This document shows positions 1-9,267 of a DNA stretch of 64,000 bases, in pieces. The notes under the pieces are model-generated. The model worked only from the letters and a program-made list of their open reading frames with translations. It made no database searches and was not told where the DNA came from. The position numbers were made by a program, and so were the translations under genes. The stretch comes from Ditylenchus dipsaci. Lineage: Eukaryota; Nematoda; Chromadorea; Rhabditida; Anguinidae. The DNA lies in contig SADC01000927.1 in NCBI GenBank assembly GCA_004194705.1, positions 1-64,000 on the forward strand, given 5' to 3'. The stretch's first letter is position 1; the number at the start of each line of letters is the position of its first letter.

Positions 1-357
1 CCCCCTGTTCATTATAGCTATATTAATATAGTGATTGTAGTGATCATGGTGATTATGGTTAACATGATCACCTTCAAAACAAACAGGGACACCAAGCTGT
101 TTTTCAATAAAAAACGACAGGGGACCAAGGCAAAATTTTTGACACCGCTTCTGCACTAGGGCCATCTTCCTAACATATAAAAGCCACATAAAGAATTTTA
201 AAAAATTATGGGACAGCGCATTCAGCCTTTTATTCATTAGAATAAACATTTAGGGGCAAAAAAAAGGATTAGATATCATTTAACAAAAAAAGCTTTCTAC
301 CAACTCCGCACGTTACCGATTGTTCGTTTCGAATGAGAGTATGATATTGTGTTATTT
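1..357. other. AT-rich left edge without a gene
   Basis: No coding exon is recognisable. Around position 120 the stretch holds one copy of the dispersed word GGGACCAAGGCAAAATTTTT that recurs across the window. The rest is AT-rich sequence leading to the MULE element, whose target duplication begins near 350. Confidence 0.5.
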
Positions 358-365
358 GGTTATGA

Positions 366-560
366 GTAATGTGTGCGTTGCAACGAGTGCGTCAGTAATG
401 AGTGCGTCAGTAATGAGTGCGTCAGTAATGTGTGCGTCAGTAATGTGTGCGTCAGTAATGAGTGCGTCAGTTATTAGTGCGTCGTAATGTGTGCGTCAGT
501 AATGAGTGCGTCAGTAATTAGTGCGTCGTAATGAGTGCGTCAGCAATTAGTGCGTCAGTA
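366..560 (+). repeat. Minisatellite array, left terminal repeat of the MULE
   Basis: Tandem copies of GTGCGTCAGTAATGA with small variants (AATTA and AATGT replacing AATGA; occasional loss of CAG). The array reappears as its reverse complement at 2709-2886, so it forms most of the terminal inverted repeat. Confidence 0.9.
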
Positions 561-746
561 AGGACCTGTCTACAATTGCACTCAAGCTTACAATTGCACT
601 TAAACTTTTACTAAAACTGCCTTGAACGGTGACTTTTACCACAACAGTACTCCAAAAAAAACCGAATCAAAGCAAATCATAAATAAGCCAAGATTTTTTA
701 TACGATGACAAAACACAAAACAAAAGGTTAACAAAAACAGTAACAT

Positions 747-2620
747 TCAATATAGACTAATATTATCTGGGTTATCCTCCATCACGGTATTTTCTGGGTT
801 TGCTTCTTCCTGCTCCGACCTAACAACTCTTTCGGCTCCGCCTACATCATGGAATTTGGCTAGGTGATGCTGCAGGTGTTCAAGATATTGAAGACGATGG
901 CGAAGATGCGGCTCTTTTTCACTGTAATCTTGGACTAATTTCTTGATTTGCTTTTCTGAATTGATCACTTTCGTCGATCTGTGATTTCTAATCGGATCAG
1001 CTGGGTTTGCCGCATGTCTAAAACAAAATTATAAATAAAACCAGCTTCTTAATGTGAAAGTTTTTATAGTATATGACCTGATAGCCATCTGCCATGTGAA
1101 ATGTTCCTCCTCTTTCATGGCACTATGTTAATGACTCAGAGATGGATTACGCTTGCTGATTTCTTGTTAAATCTCATGTGCCACCTTCCTGAGCATTGTT
1201 GGTCCGAGCTGATCCATCTAGCACCGATTGAAAGCAGTTCCAAGTTAGAGGCGGATATATTGGATCTTCTTCTTGCATTTCATTGTGAACGCGGCTAATG
1301 TACGTGTTTTTCATATATTCGACATGATCTGAAGCAGCAATATAAAATTCAAGTAAGACTAAAAAACGAAAAAAATATCCATATACCGTTAAGTCTGTCC
1401 ACCAAATCTCCTGGAATCTCTCCCTCATCAATCTTTGCCTGGATAGCGTATGAAATATCCACAAACCCTCTCTTGACTTCGTCCACCGGCAGAAAGGCAA
1501 GAGCAGTGTAGCATCGAAAGAACTTTTTTACCTCCGGGTTAGTGTAGAGCTGAATAAGTCCACGCTGGAGAAATTGCGAAAAAGACTTTGTGAGAAGTGG
1601 AAAAGGCAGTACTTGAACACCGCAGTTAGAAACATCTGACTTAGAATCTTTGTAGGAGCGCGCTCAAAATCTGGAACGGATAAAAAAAGGATATATTATT
1701 AGTAGCTGACCAGTAATTAAATAACTACGAACCGAACATAACGAAAGTAGGTATTACTCCAGGCAACTGATCAAATAAGGCTTTGAAGGCTCTTTTGTAC
1801 GTCTCTTCTGACTTCTTGGGCAGCAGAAAAAAAACAGCGGGCAATGTTGACTCTTCTTTGAAGCAATTGAGAGTGAATGACTGAGCAAAGTTCTTAGGAC
1901 AGCAGAAAAATGTGCCTACAACAGCAGTATTTTAACACAAAAACCAAAACAAATCACCATCTATACTCCACATTTGATACTGGCGTAGGAAATCTAATCC
2001 GCGATCTGATGCAAATATGAGAACAACCGCTTATTTGGCTCTACCTCACGAGAGTCATACAAGAGGAATCGTCCACCAGCTTGAGTTGTTCTGAACTGAT
2101 AGCCAAGTTGCATTCGATCTAGAGGCATATCCACATCGGCACCTGCAAAAAAGAAAAGATCATGATTTAAAAAATGCTATTAAATTACCTCTGGCTGGCA
2201 AGCGCGTATTAGTGATCATCCTCTTAATATCCAAATCTTTCGGCAAAGCCTGAACCTCCAAATCACTCAGTCCCACTTTTGTAATTTCGATTATTGCTTG
2301 TGAAGACATTCCGTAGCTTGATTTAGCCAGTTTCTTTGCTTTTGTCAACACCTAATTCTTCTGAATAAAATAATTCAGTTCTTATGTATGCGAAAAGATA
2401 AAAACTAACTTTACTTCAAGCGGACTTGCCCATGTCCATTGTGTGCTATTGTTTGCGTTAGTTCGGATGAATTGATAGCCGAAATCGCTCGTCCTTGCAC
2501 CCTAGATTCTTGAGATGGCATCTCCAGTATTGACGCTCACCATCCTTGCTTTTTCGTTCTTGCATCATTAGAAATCCGCACAGAGCGCCATTGGCTTTCC
2601 CTTGATGCTTTTGATTTCCA
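747..2620 (-). pseudogene. MULE transposase with N-terminal FLYWCH zinc finger, frameshifted
   Basis: Catalyses cut-and-paste movement of the surrounding transposon. Reading the minus strand from about 2600: a FLYWCH finger (motif DGERQYWRC followed by LGCK and a terminal HNGHG), then a linker ending TNTRLPARG at 2190. The transposase core follows: FLLYDS near 2055, an IFASD-like segment near 2015, LLPKKSEETYKRAFKAL near 1810, LALAFLPVDEV near 1485 and SARTNNAQEGG near 1175, which matches the family's RTNN.EGWH motif. The frame changes at the FLYWCH finger, after FLLYDSREVEPNKR and near 1430-1500, so the copy is probably dead, though one or two breaks could be introns. The C-terminal helical tail stops at 747-749. 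The start is uncertain. Confidence 0.8.
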
Positions 2621-2708
2621 TATTTCTAAACATCTTGTACTTAAGCTGGTAATGGTCTTTAACACAAAAAATTGAAAATTTTAGTGCCATGGCAAAATAT
2701 TTTAATAT

Positions 2709-2886
2709 TGACGCACTAATTAATGACGCACTAATTACTGACGCACTAATTACTGACGCACTCATTACGACGCACTAATTACTGACGCACTCATTACTGA
2801 CGCACACATTACTGACGCACACATTACTGACGCACTCATTACTGACGCACTCATTACTGACGCACTCGTTGCAACGCACACATTAT
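2709..2886 (-). repeat. Minisatellite array, right terminal repeat of the MULE
   Basis: Tandem GACGCACTAATTACT and GACGCACTCATTACT units, the reverse complement of the left array. The unit variants differ between the arms, so the arrays have turned over separately since insertion or were already unequal. Confidence 0.9.
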
Positions 2887-2902
2887 CATAACCGGTTATT
2901 TG

Positions 2903-4492
2903 TCTGAATAAATTGGAAATTTTCGATAACCCGCCACCTAAGTCATGACTTGATATTCTTCTTAACTAAAAACCCGCCACTTTAAGGGCAGTCCCTAAGG
3001 GTGGCTGGTTAGCGAGAGTGGACTGTATCATAAAATAGCATGTAATCGTTTTCAATATTGTAGGATTCGGTCGGTTTTTTGGATCGGTCGGCTAAAAAAC
3101 CGTTTTTTTCAAAGCCGCTTTTCGGTTCCGATTTTTTCAAAAATTTTCGGCCGCTTAACTGACCTGTACCTGATTTTCGGTTTATTTTTGACGTAAATAA
3201 ACCGGTATTTGCTAAACCGGTTTTCCGGTTTTTTTTGAAACCGGTTTTCAGTTTTGGTTTATTTTCCAAAAAAAAACCCCGGCTCTCGGTTAATCGACCG
3301 CTTCCTACCCTAGATTAAAAAAAATTACTTAGGCGACGTTTATACACTATCCTCAAATCAATGTGAAATGTGACAACCCTAATCAACACCACCGCCCCTT
3401 ACCCCCAGTGCATAAGTCCCATATTTGATACCTTTTTGGAAACAGAATACAATTTCATTGTAAAATAAAAAATCGTGTATAAAGAACGGATTTTTTTCGA
3501 AAATGGAATTCCAGTTCTAAAAATGGAATTTAATTCCATTTTCGTTATTCTCTGGTGTTGTGTTCTGTCTTTTCTCTATCTCGTTGTTTATTCAGCCCTT
3601 TCAGCAGTATCTAATTGATTGTTTTCAAGTATGACTTCCACATTTTCTGACTGTCCTACCGGCTCGGTCCCAAGAAAAGAAGCCGAGTATGGGAAACTGT
3701 TCGAGAAGAATTTAATTTGTCTGGATTGATAGTGCGATGCAAAGATTGTTCTAAGGTGGCTCTCTGACTTTCAACCTGTTTGCTAAAACTATTTGTAATA
3801 GGTGTTTAAAAATGCAGACGCTACTTCTATCAGACGACACAGGGAGGGAGTGCACAAAGAACATAGAAAGTATTCGAACTGTAACCTTAGCCCAACAAAC
3901 AGAAAGTATGATCAAACAATTTACCAGTTAGCACATTGCTCATTGCATATATTTCAGAAAACGCAGAATACACAGTGCTCTAGCCTCATCTATTCAACCA
4001 ATGTTAATATTTTATTTCACTTATCCTAATATAAGAGTGTGGCTAAATTGTACCCTGCAGCCCACTAGCAAACATTGTCCCAACACCACCACCACCCCCC
4101 CCCTCCCCAATCGACTAACAGGGGACCAAGGCTAAAAAGTAGTGCCTAAATGGCACCAGCGCCGCACCGACACCGGGCGCACTGGCACTACCGGTCTCCG
4201 GTGAGGTGCCGAAGCTGAAATTTTTTTTGGTCGGTGCTTCGGTGCAGTGCCGGTGTCGAAATTCCGAAATTTACAGAACTGGATTTTACGCTCGATAATG
4301 CCTTGTTTCGCGTCCGGTTTTACGGCTTGGGGTTGAGATGCGCACACACACATACCTTAGACGTGATTCTGAGCGTGACTTATGATTTTAGGAGCGAGGT
4401 TGTAGCGGTTATAATCGAGTCTCGCCCAATTTTCTTCACGAAAAATATGCAAGGTTACAACAAACATCTTAAAAAATATCCATTCTAGCCAA
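2903..4492. other. Intergenic, low-complexity CGG/ACCGG-rich patches
   Basis: I see no supported exon. At 3060-3300 there is a degenerate run of CCGGTTTT and CGGTCGG words. At 4145-4260 there is a second GC-rich run (GCACCGACACCGG-type words) resembling the tandem block near 54.24-54.45 kb. Position 4120 has another GGGGACCAAGGC word. Short open frames here follow the repeat composition and are not credible genes. Confidence 0.5.
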
Positions 4493-7400
4493 ATGGATTC
4501 TGCGACCACTGCTAACCACTCTAAATTCCTGCAGCTCTACAAATCATGTTTTCCAGACCATTCAGAAGCCAAATTAGTGGTGCTAGGAGGTGGAAAATGG
4601 CGTGTGCGCTGGTGGAAGGCTTTGTGAAAGCAGGTTTTCTACCATTTTAAAATTTTTTGACTAAATAAGCTATGTTCAGATTGTTTCAACCCCAAAAACA
4701 TTTCTATTTGCTGCAGGTCTGAAGCGACTGCTAAATCCTGGCAGGTATGTTGGTTGGCAAATCAAAGATCACCTCTAAGATAATCTCAAGAAATCGATTT
4801 TGCAGGAAAAAGGATTTGTAGCTCACACATCGGACACTTTCTACACCCAAATTCAGCCAGAAGGTGAGCAAATTTAGATTTCTTGTGATTGTGCTCAAAG
4901 TGTTTAGTTGTTCAATGAAATTTGGATTTGAGAGAAAGTTTGACTTTTTGTTTTAGGATTAATAATGGTGGCTGTAAAACCACAAATATTATCCACCCTA
5001 GTGACTGATATCACTGCCCACTGGACATTAGAAGCAGCTAAATGTGTGGTTGTATCCATCATGGCTGGCGTTTCACTGCACAAATTGGCAGAGGTAGGTT
5101 GTTTTTGGGTTTTCTGAATGACTAATTCTTAGAAAGAATGTCTAATAATGTTGTATGAAAATGGCAAAAATGCAAAAAATATGATTCAGGGGTCACCCGG
5201 AATAATTACAAGGATTCAAATTTTGCGGGTCGTTTTTTGAAAATGACCACAATTTTGTCAACAAGACTAGCGGTTCTCAATAACTAATCGTCTTATTTTA
5301 TTAAGAGTGAAAGGTTATTGGACAAAACGGAGCAGTTTAATCTGACCCCCACCACTCAGGTAAACCTGACCCCACCAGTAGATCAGCTTGGGACCAAGGC
5401 GAAATTTTTAAAATTATTTTTTAAATTGTTTTTGAGATTAAAAAAAAAGAAAATGAAATTTTTTTGCCTTGGTCCCCCAAGCTGAATTGACTGGTGGGGT
5501 CAGGTTTACCTGAGTGGTGGGGGTCAGGTTAAATTTAGCCGGACAAAACTTGTCTCTATGGCAGGGTTCCCAAGTGGGCCAAAAAATCGGGGTATAGACG
5601 TTTACCTACAAATGGGACATTTTTCAAATTGGCGTTTTTTTGAATTTTGTTTCATTAATTAAGCAATTCATACTATTACTTCGCCAAGTTCATTATTGTC
5701 TTGTTAATTTTGTTTGATTTTGACATTTTACGCATTACTTATTAATTACTTTTGTTTTGGCCCTATCCCTGATATCCCTGATGCCTTAGTCCCCTCTGTT
5801 GTTTTTTTATATAATTTTCCGTGTTTTTTTAATTGCTTTTTGCTAAGAAAATTAGCTACAGTCAAACCTCGGTTATAGGACCGGCCTCAGGGGGCCGCAT
5901 AAACGAGGTGATGTATAACTGGAGTGTCAGTTGACAGAGAATGAGCAATTTTAGCCAAATAAAGAATAACGTGTTTCCTCTAATAAGAGACCATGGGCGC
6001 TTATTATTCAAACCCCCGAAAATCTGAAACTTTTGAAAATTCTGGGCGCTCAAACAAAATAAAAAAGCGGAATCGGTAGAGCTTGTGGGAGTTAAGAAAA
6101 TGCAATAAACAGATTTGCTAAATTTTCCCTCTGATCTCAGATATAGGACCTCAAAGTTGGGGTGGGCGCTTATTAGAGGAAATACGGCATATAAAATAAA
6201 CTTTTATATATAATATAAAAATACAAAATAACGCCAAATTTTGAAAAATGTACCATTTGGTAGGTAAACGTCCCTGGGACGTTTACCTACCAAATGGGAC
6301 AAATGTCCCATTTGTAGGTAAACGTCTACTCACCAAAAAAATCAGCATATATAATGGCGGATAAAACGGAAATATGCCACGTTCTGGAGAAAAAGTGCCA
6401 CGTTTTAGTGAAAAAGTGCCACGTTTTTTTTAATTTGCCTAGTTTTGCACAGATATGCCTGATTTTATTGGTCGCTTTGTTTCTAAAGACATATCAATAG
6501 CAAGCTAATTGTAATCTTCAAAATTTCAGGTGTAAATCATTGATTTATCTAAGAAACCTTATTGTCAGAAAACGTGGCAGATTTTCACAAAAACGTGGCA
6601 CTTTTTCTCTAAAACGTGGCACATTTTCCTAAAACGTGGCAGATTTTCACTAAAACGTGGCACTTTTTCACTAAAACGTGGCACTTTTTCGCCAGAACGT
6701 GGCACTTTTACGTATCGTCCATATAATGGCTGATTTACCAGCCAAAATTTTTAAATTGCATTTTTATCATGTTTTTAGCGGAATTTTTCCAAAATTCTGC
6801 CAAGTCCCTCAAATTTAATGCTGAATCGAACTGTAACAACAGAATTCTTTGTTTATTGATAATTTCTGGGTACAGACCATTTAAAAAAATCGCATATTTT
6901 GGCAAATTTTCGAAAATCTGTGATTTTTTAAAATGGTCTGTACTCAGAAATTTTCAATAAACAAAGAATTCTGTTTTTACAATTTGATTTAGCATTAAAT
7001 TTGAGGACTTGGCAGAATTTTGGAAAAATTCCGCTAAAAAACATGATAAAAATGCAATTTAAAAATTTTTGGCTGGTAAATCAGCCATTATATATGCTGA
7101 TTTTTTGGCCCACTTGGGAACCCTGCTCAATGGGGACAAATTGGCAGAGGGAAACTGCTGTCGTTCACAAAGTAGGAAAAATAAAAGCTTGCAGTCAAAG
7201 CTCAGACTACCGATTTCCTATTTTCCATTTTGACATACTAGCTCTATGTTAGAGAGCCATAAAAATCACATCAGCCATTTTATAATTGAAAAATATCATC
7301 TCTAGTTGGTATCGGAATTGCTTTTTGCCTGCTTATCAACTAGTTTAGTGCCAACAATCACATAAAATTTGATATACATGTATTTTTCAAACAAATACAC

Positions 7401-8870
7401 TTTATTGTCATTCAGCTGGATAATCACGCCATCAGGATGATGCCAAATATGTCTTGTGCCATTGGACAAGGTTGGCTGAGAAGAACGCACAAATTTATAT
7501 GCATTTTACAGGCACACTCATCACTTGTGCCTCGTCTCATGTGCCTATCCAAAAGGTTCGTTTGCTAAATTCTATAGAAGCCAGGCCATAGAGATATTGG
7601 CGCTACTGTAATATACCCCCTTCCAAAAAACCCTCCTATAATATACCAATCGCCCCCCCCCCCAATAATTTTTAGGCTTAGGAATTAGACTTAGCCCTTA
7701 GGCTTTGGGCTTAGGCATCAGGCTCAGGGTCAACCGTAATAATTTCACCACTTTTCCAAAAGAAAAAGTATGTTTTTTGGGTTACCTGAAAAATTATTGG
7801 GGCGGGGGGGGGGGTATATTACAGCAGCTCTTGGGGGGGGGGGGTGGTTTATGACAGTAGCGTCGAGATATTTGTCCCGAAATTTACGTCCTATCCAAAA
7901 CTTTTTAATTTTACTAGAAAAATTAAGTCATCGCTTAAAATGGTTTCTAGCTTTCCGAAATGCACTTTTGTGAAAAGTCATGTGATTTGTTTTAAAATCG
8001 ATACTTTTGACTGTAGTAAAAGAGAGTTCACTATATAACCAAACTAAACTCCTAGATTTTTTAGGTAGATCTAGTGGTAGAACTGGGCTCCAGCGTTGGC
8101 TACTCCGTCCACGTAGACGAAAAAATATTTGACGCAGCAGCTTCCATAACCGGTTGTGGTATAGCTTTTGTAAGTGTCTATTCTCAAAACATAATAGCTA
8201 AGCTCAATAAGGATGATTGCAGATATTTATGGTGATTGAAGCACTGGCAGATGGAGCTGTGTCCAACGGGGTTAGCAGGCAACTGGCTTCCAAACTTTCA
8301 GCCGAAATGGTCAAAGGAGCTTCGCAACTATTTTTGGCCGGAGATAAACATTTGGCTGAGCTCAAGGATGAAGTGGTTTGTAGATGTGAATTTGGATACT
8401 GATGCTGATTAAGTTATTTGCAGTGTTCACCAGGAGGTACCACCATTGCTGGTGTCAGGGAACTGGAGAAAAATGGTAAATGGTTCCTAATGTCCTATAT
8501 ATAGCCCCTATATAAAAACTGCTTTTTTGGTATTTGGTACCCGCAGTTTGCCTTTATTAACTGCTTTTTGTGGCTTGCGTTTAAGCGGAGGAGAAGTGTA
8601 CGTTAGAACGGACCCGAAAATGTTTTTCTTGCTTTTTCGTGGCTGAAAAAAAATTCAGTCCGTTATAACAATGCTGGTCGATTATGGGTGGCGGTGAATC
8701 AAAATTGCCTGAGGCGGTTTTTTTTATATAACGGCGCCTGCTGCTAAAATATCAGACAATAAACTTTTAATGTCTAATTTGTTCCAGGTCTGAGATCGGC
8801 AATTATTGAAGCCATACATGCGTCCACTAACAGGGCACAGGAACTCGCCAAACTTGCGGAAAATAAGTAG
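4493..8870 (+). CDS. PYCR: Pyrroline-5-carboxylate reductase, multi-exon, with exon-1 frameshift
   Basis: Catalyses the last step of proline synthesis, NAD(P)H-dependent reduction of pyrroline-5-carboxylate. Proposed exons: 4493-4630, 4717-4744, 4806-4863, 4957-5093, 8065-8169, 8223-8375, 8424-8475 and 8788-8870. The start at 4493 leads into LVVLGGGK, the Rossmann glycine motif. Other family blocks are IMVAVKPQIL, VVSIMAGVSLHKL, VDEKIFDAAASITGCG, VIEALADGAVSNG, the signature HLAELKDEV then CSPGGTTIAGVRELE, and RAQELAKLAENK at the stop. At 4594-4597 the run AAAA lacks one A needed to continue in frame (GGGKMACALVEGF). A segment after 4744 and the family's VMPNTP region are not found in a clear form. 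The intron 5094-8064 carries a hAT element. It could be a live gene with sequencing errors or a decaying copy. Confidence 0.88.
5337..5535. repeat. Foldback MITE with GACCAAGGC word
   Basis: An inverted repeat inside the reductase intron. The left arm reads AATCTGACCCCCACCACTCA then GGTAAACCTGACCCC; the right arm returns GGTCAGGTTTACCTGAGTGG then TGGGGGTCAGGTT. The arms meet around an A/T-only spacer at about 5405-5465, bordered on both sides by the CAAGGC/GCCTTGG word. Confidence 0.85.
5967..6188. repeat. CCGTATTTCC-family MITE nested in the hAT element
   Basis: The left end GTGTTTCCTCTAATAAGAG is followed by the quasi-palindrome ACCATGGGCGC. The right end reads GGGCGCTTATTAGAGGAAAT then ACGG. 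The interior shares the AAGCGGAATC and CAATAAACAG segments with the copies at 12.5 and 25.5 kb. Confidence 0.8.
6380..6710 (+). repeat. Direct repeats of AAAACGTGGCACTTTTTC
   Basis: About nine copies of an 18-20 bp unit built on ACGTGGCAC or its complement GTGCCACGTTTT occur in two clusters (6365-6435 and 6570-6710) inside the hAT element. The clusters are in opposite orientation, so they can pair. Confidence 0.8.
6735..7090. repeat. Foldback with about 170-bp arms
   Basis: The segment from GCCAAAATTTTTAAATTGCA through CAGACCATTTAAAAAAATCG is followed at about 6905 by its reverse complement, ending AATTTTTGGCTGGTAAATC. Identity between the arms is high. Confidence 0.85.
7596..7876. repeat. 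MITE with GCGCTACTGTA ends and TTAGGC-like centre
   Basis: The left end GGCGCTACTGTAATATACCC and the right end GGGGGTATATTACAG plus GACAGTAGCGTCG form an inverted pair. The centre at 7672-7735 is a degenerate run of TTAGGCTTAGG words. Related copies lie at 52.6, 55.6 and 59.4 kb. Confidence 0.75.
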
Positions 8871-9267
8871 AACAAAACTTTTAAAATATCTAAATATTAG
8901 TTTGTGATTGTTGAAACAGGTATTGTTGCGAAATAAAAAATAAATGAAATGTATTAGACTTCAAGAAGTGTTAGTTTCAACATTTCTACTTGAAATTGAC
9001 ACATGATTTGGTATATGACTGTGTAACTTCTATTAAAACTCCTGCTTGAAAATGACGAAAAAAATTGAAGACTGCTGGTAAATTCAGTAGAAAATTTTCA
9101 AAATTAGGTCAAAACACAACGCCAAAAACAATATTTTGAATAAGAAGGCTGCAAATAAGATGGTTTGCATATATTTTTTGGTAATTCCGTCATTTTGGGT
9201 GGGAAATGGGAAGAGGGTGGGAAATTATTATAGCATCTATGAGTAATAATGAATAGCCAATTTAAGC
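8871..9267. other. Short intergenic spacer between the reductase and LARP7-like genes
   Basis: The overlapping AATAAA-type signals at 8933-8945, about 65 bp past the reductase stop, would serve as its polyadenylation site. The rest is AT-rich with no recognised element. Both genes point rightward and are about 400 bp apart. Confidence 0.6.

Larger units (their letters stand above)
359..2893 (-). mobile_element. Mutator-like (MULE) DNA transposon with minisatellite terminal repeats
   Basis: Two oppositely oriented arrays of a roughly 15-bp unit (AGTGCGTCAGTAATG) lie at about 366-560 and 2709-2886. Outside the arrays the ends match as inverted repeats (GTTATGAGTAATGTGTGCG on the left, the complement of CGCACACATTATCATAACC on the right). 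Flanking nonamers TGTTATTTG (350-358) and GGTTATTTG (2894-2902) match at 8 of 9 bases, as expected of a MULE target duplication. The interior encodes a FLYWCH finger and a MULE transposase on the minus strand. The boundaries are my reading and could shift by a few bases. Confidence 0.8.
5562..7125. mobile_element. Non-autonomous hAT-type element, 1.56 kb
   Basis: The ends are long inverted repeats starting CAGGGTTCCCAAGTGGGCC and ending GGCCCACTTGGGAACCCTG. The flanking octamers CTCTATGG (5554-5561) and CTCAATGG (7126-7133) match at 7 of 8 bases, the target-duplication length of hAT transposons. No transposase is readable. Inside are a nested CCGTATTTCC-type MITE, a short hairpin with TAGGTAAACGTCCC, a run of AAAACGTGGCAC repeats and a large foldback at about 6735-7090. 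Confidence 0.85.

Noticed and set aside
366..560. Possible CRISPR array (regular short repeats)
   Set aside because: Units are contiguous with no unique spacers and the context is a eukaryotic transposon end; it is a minisatellite.
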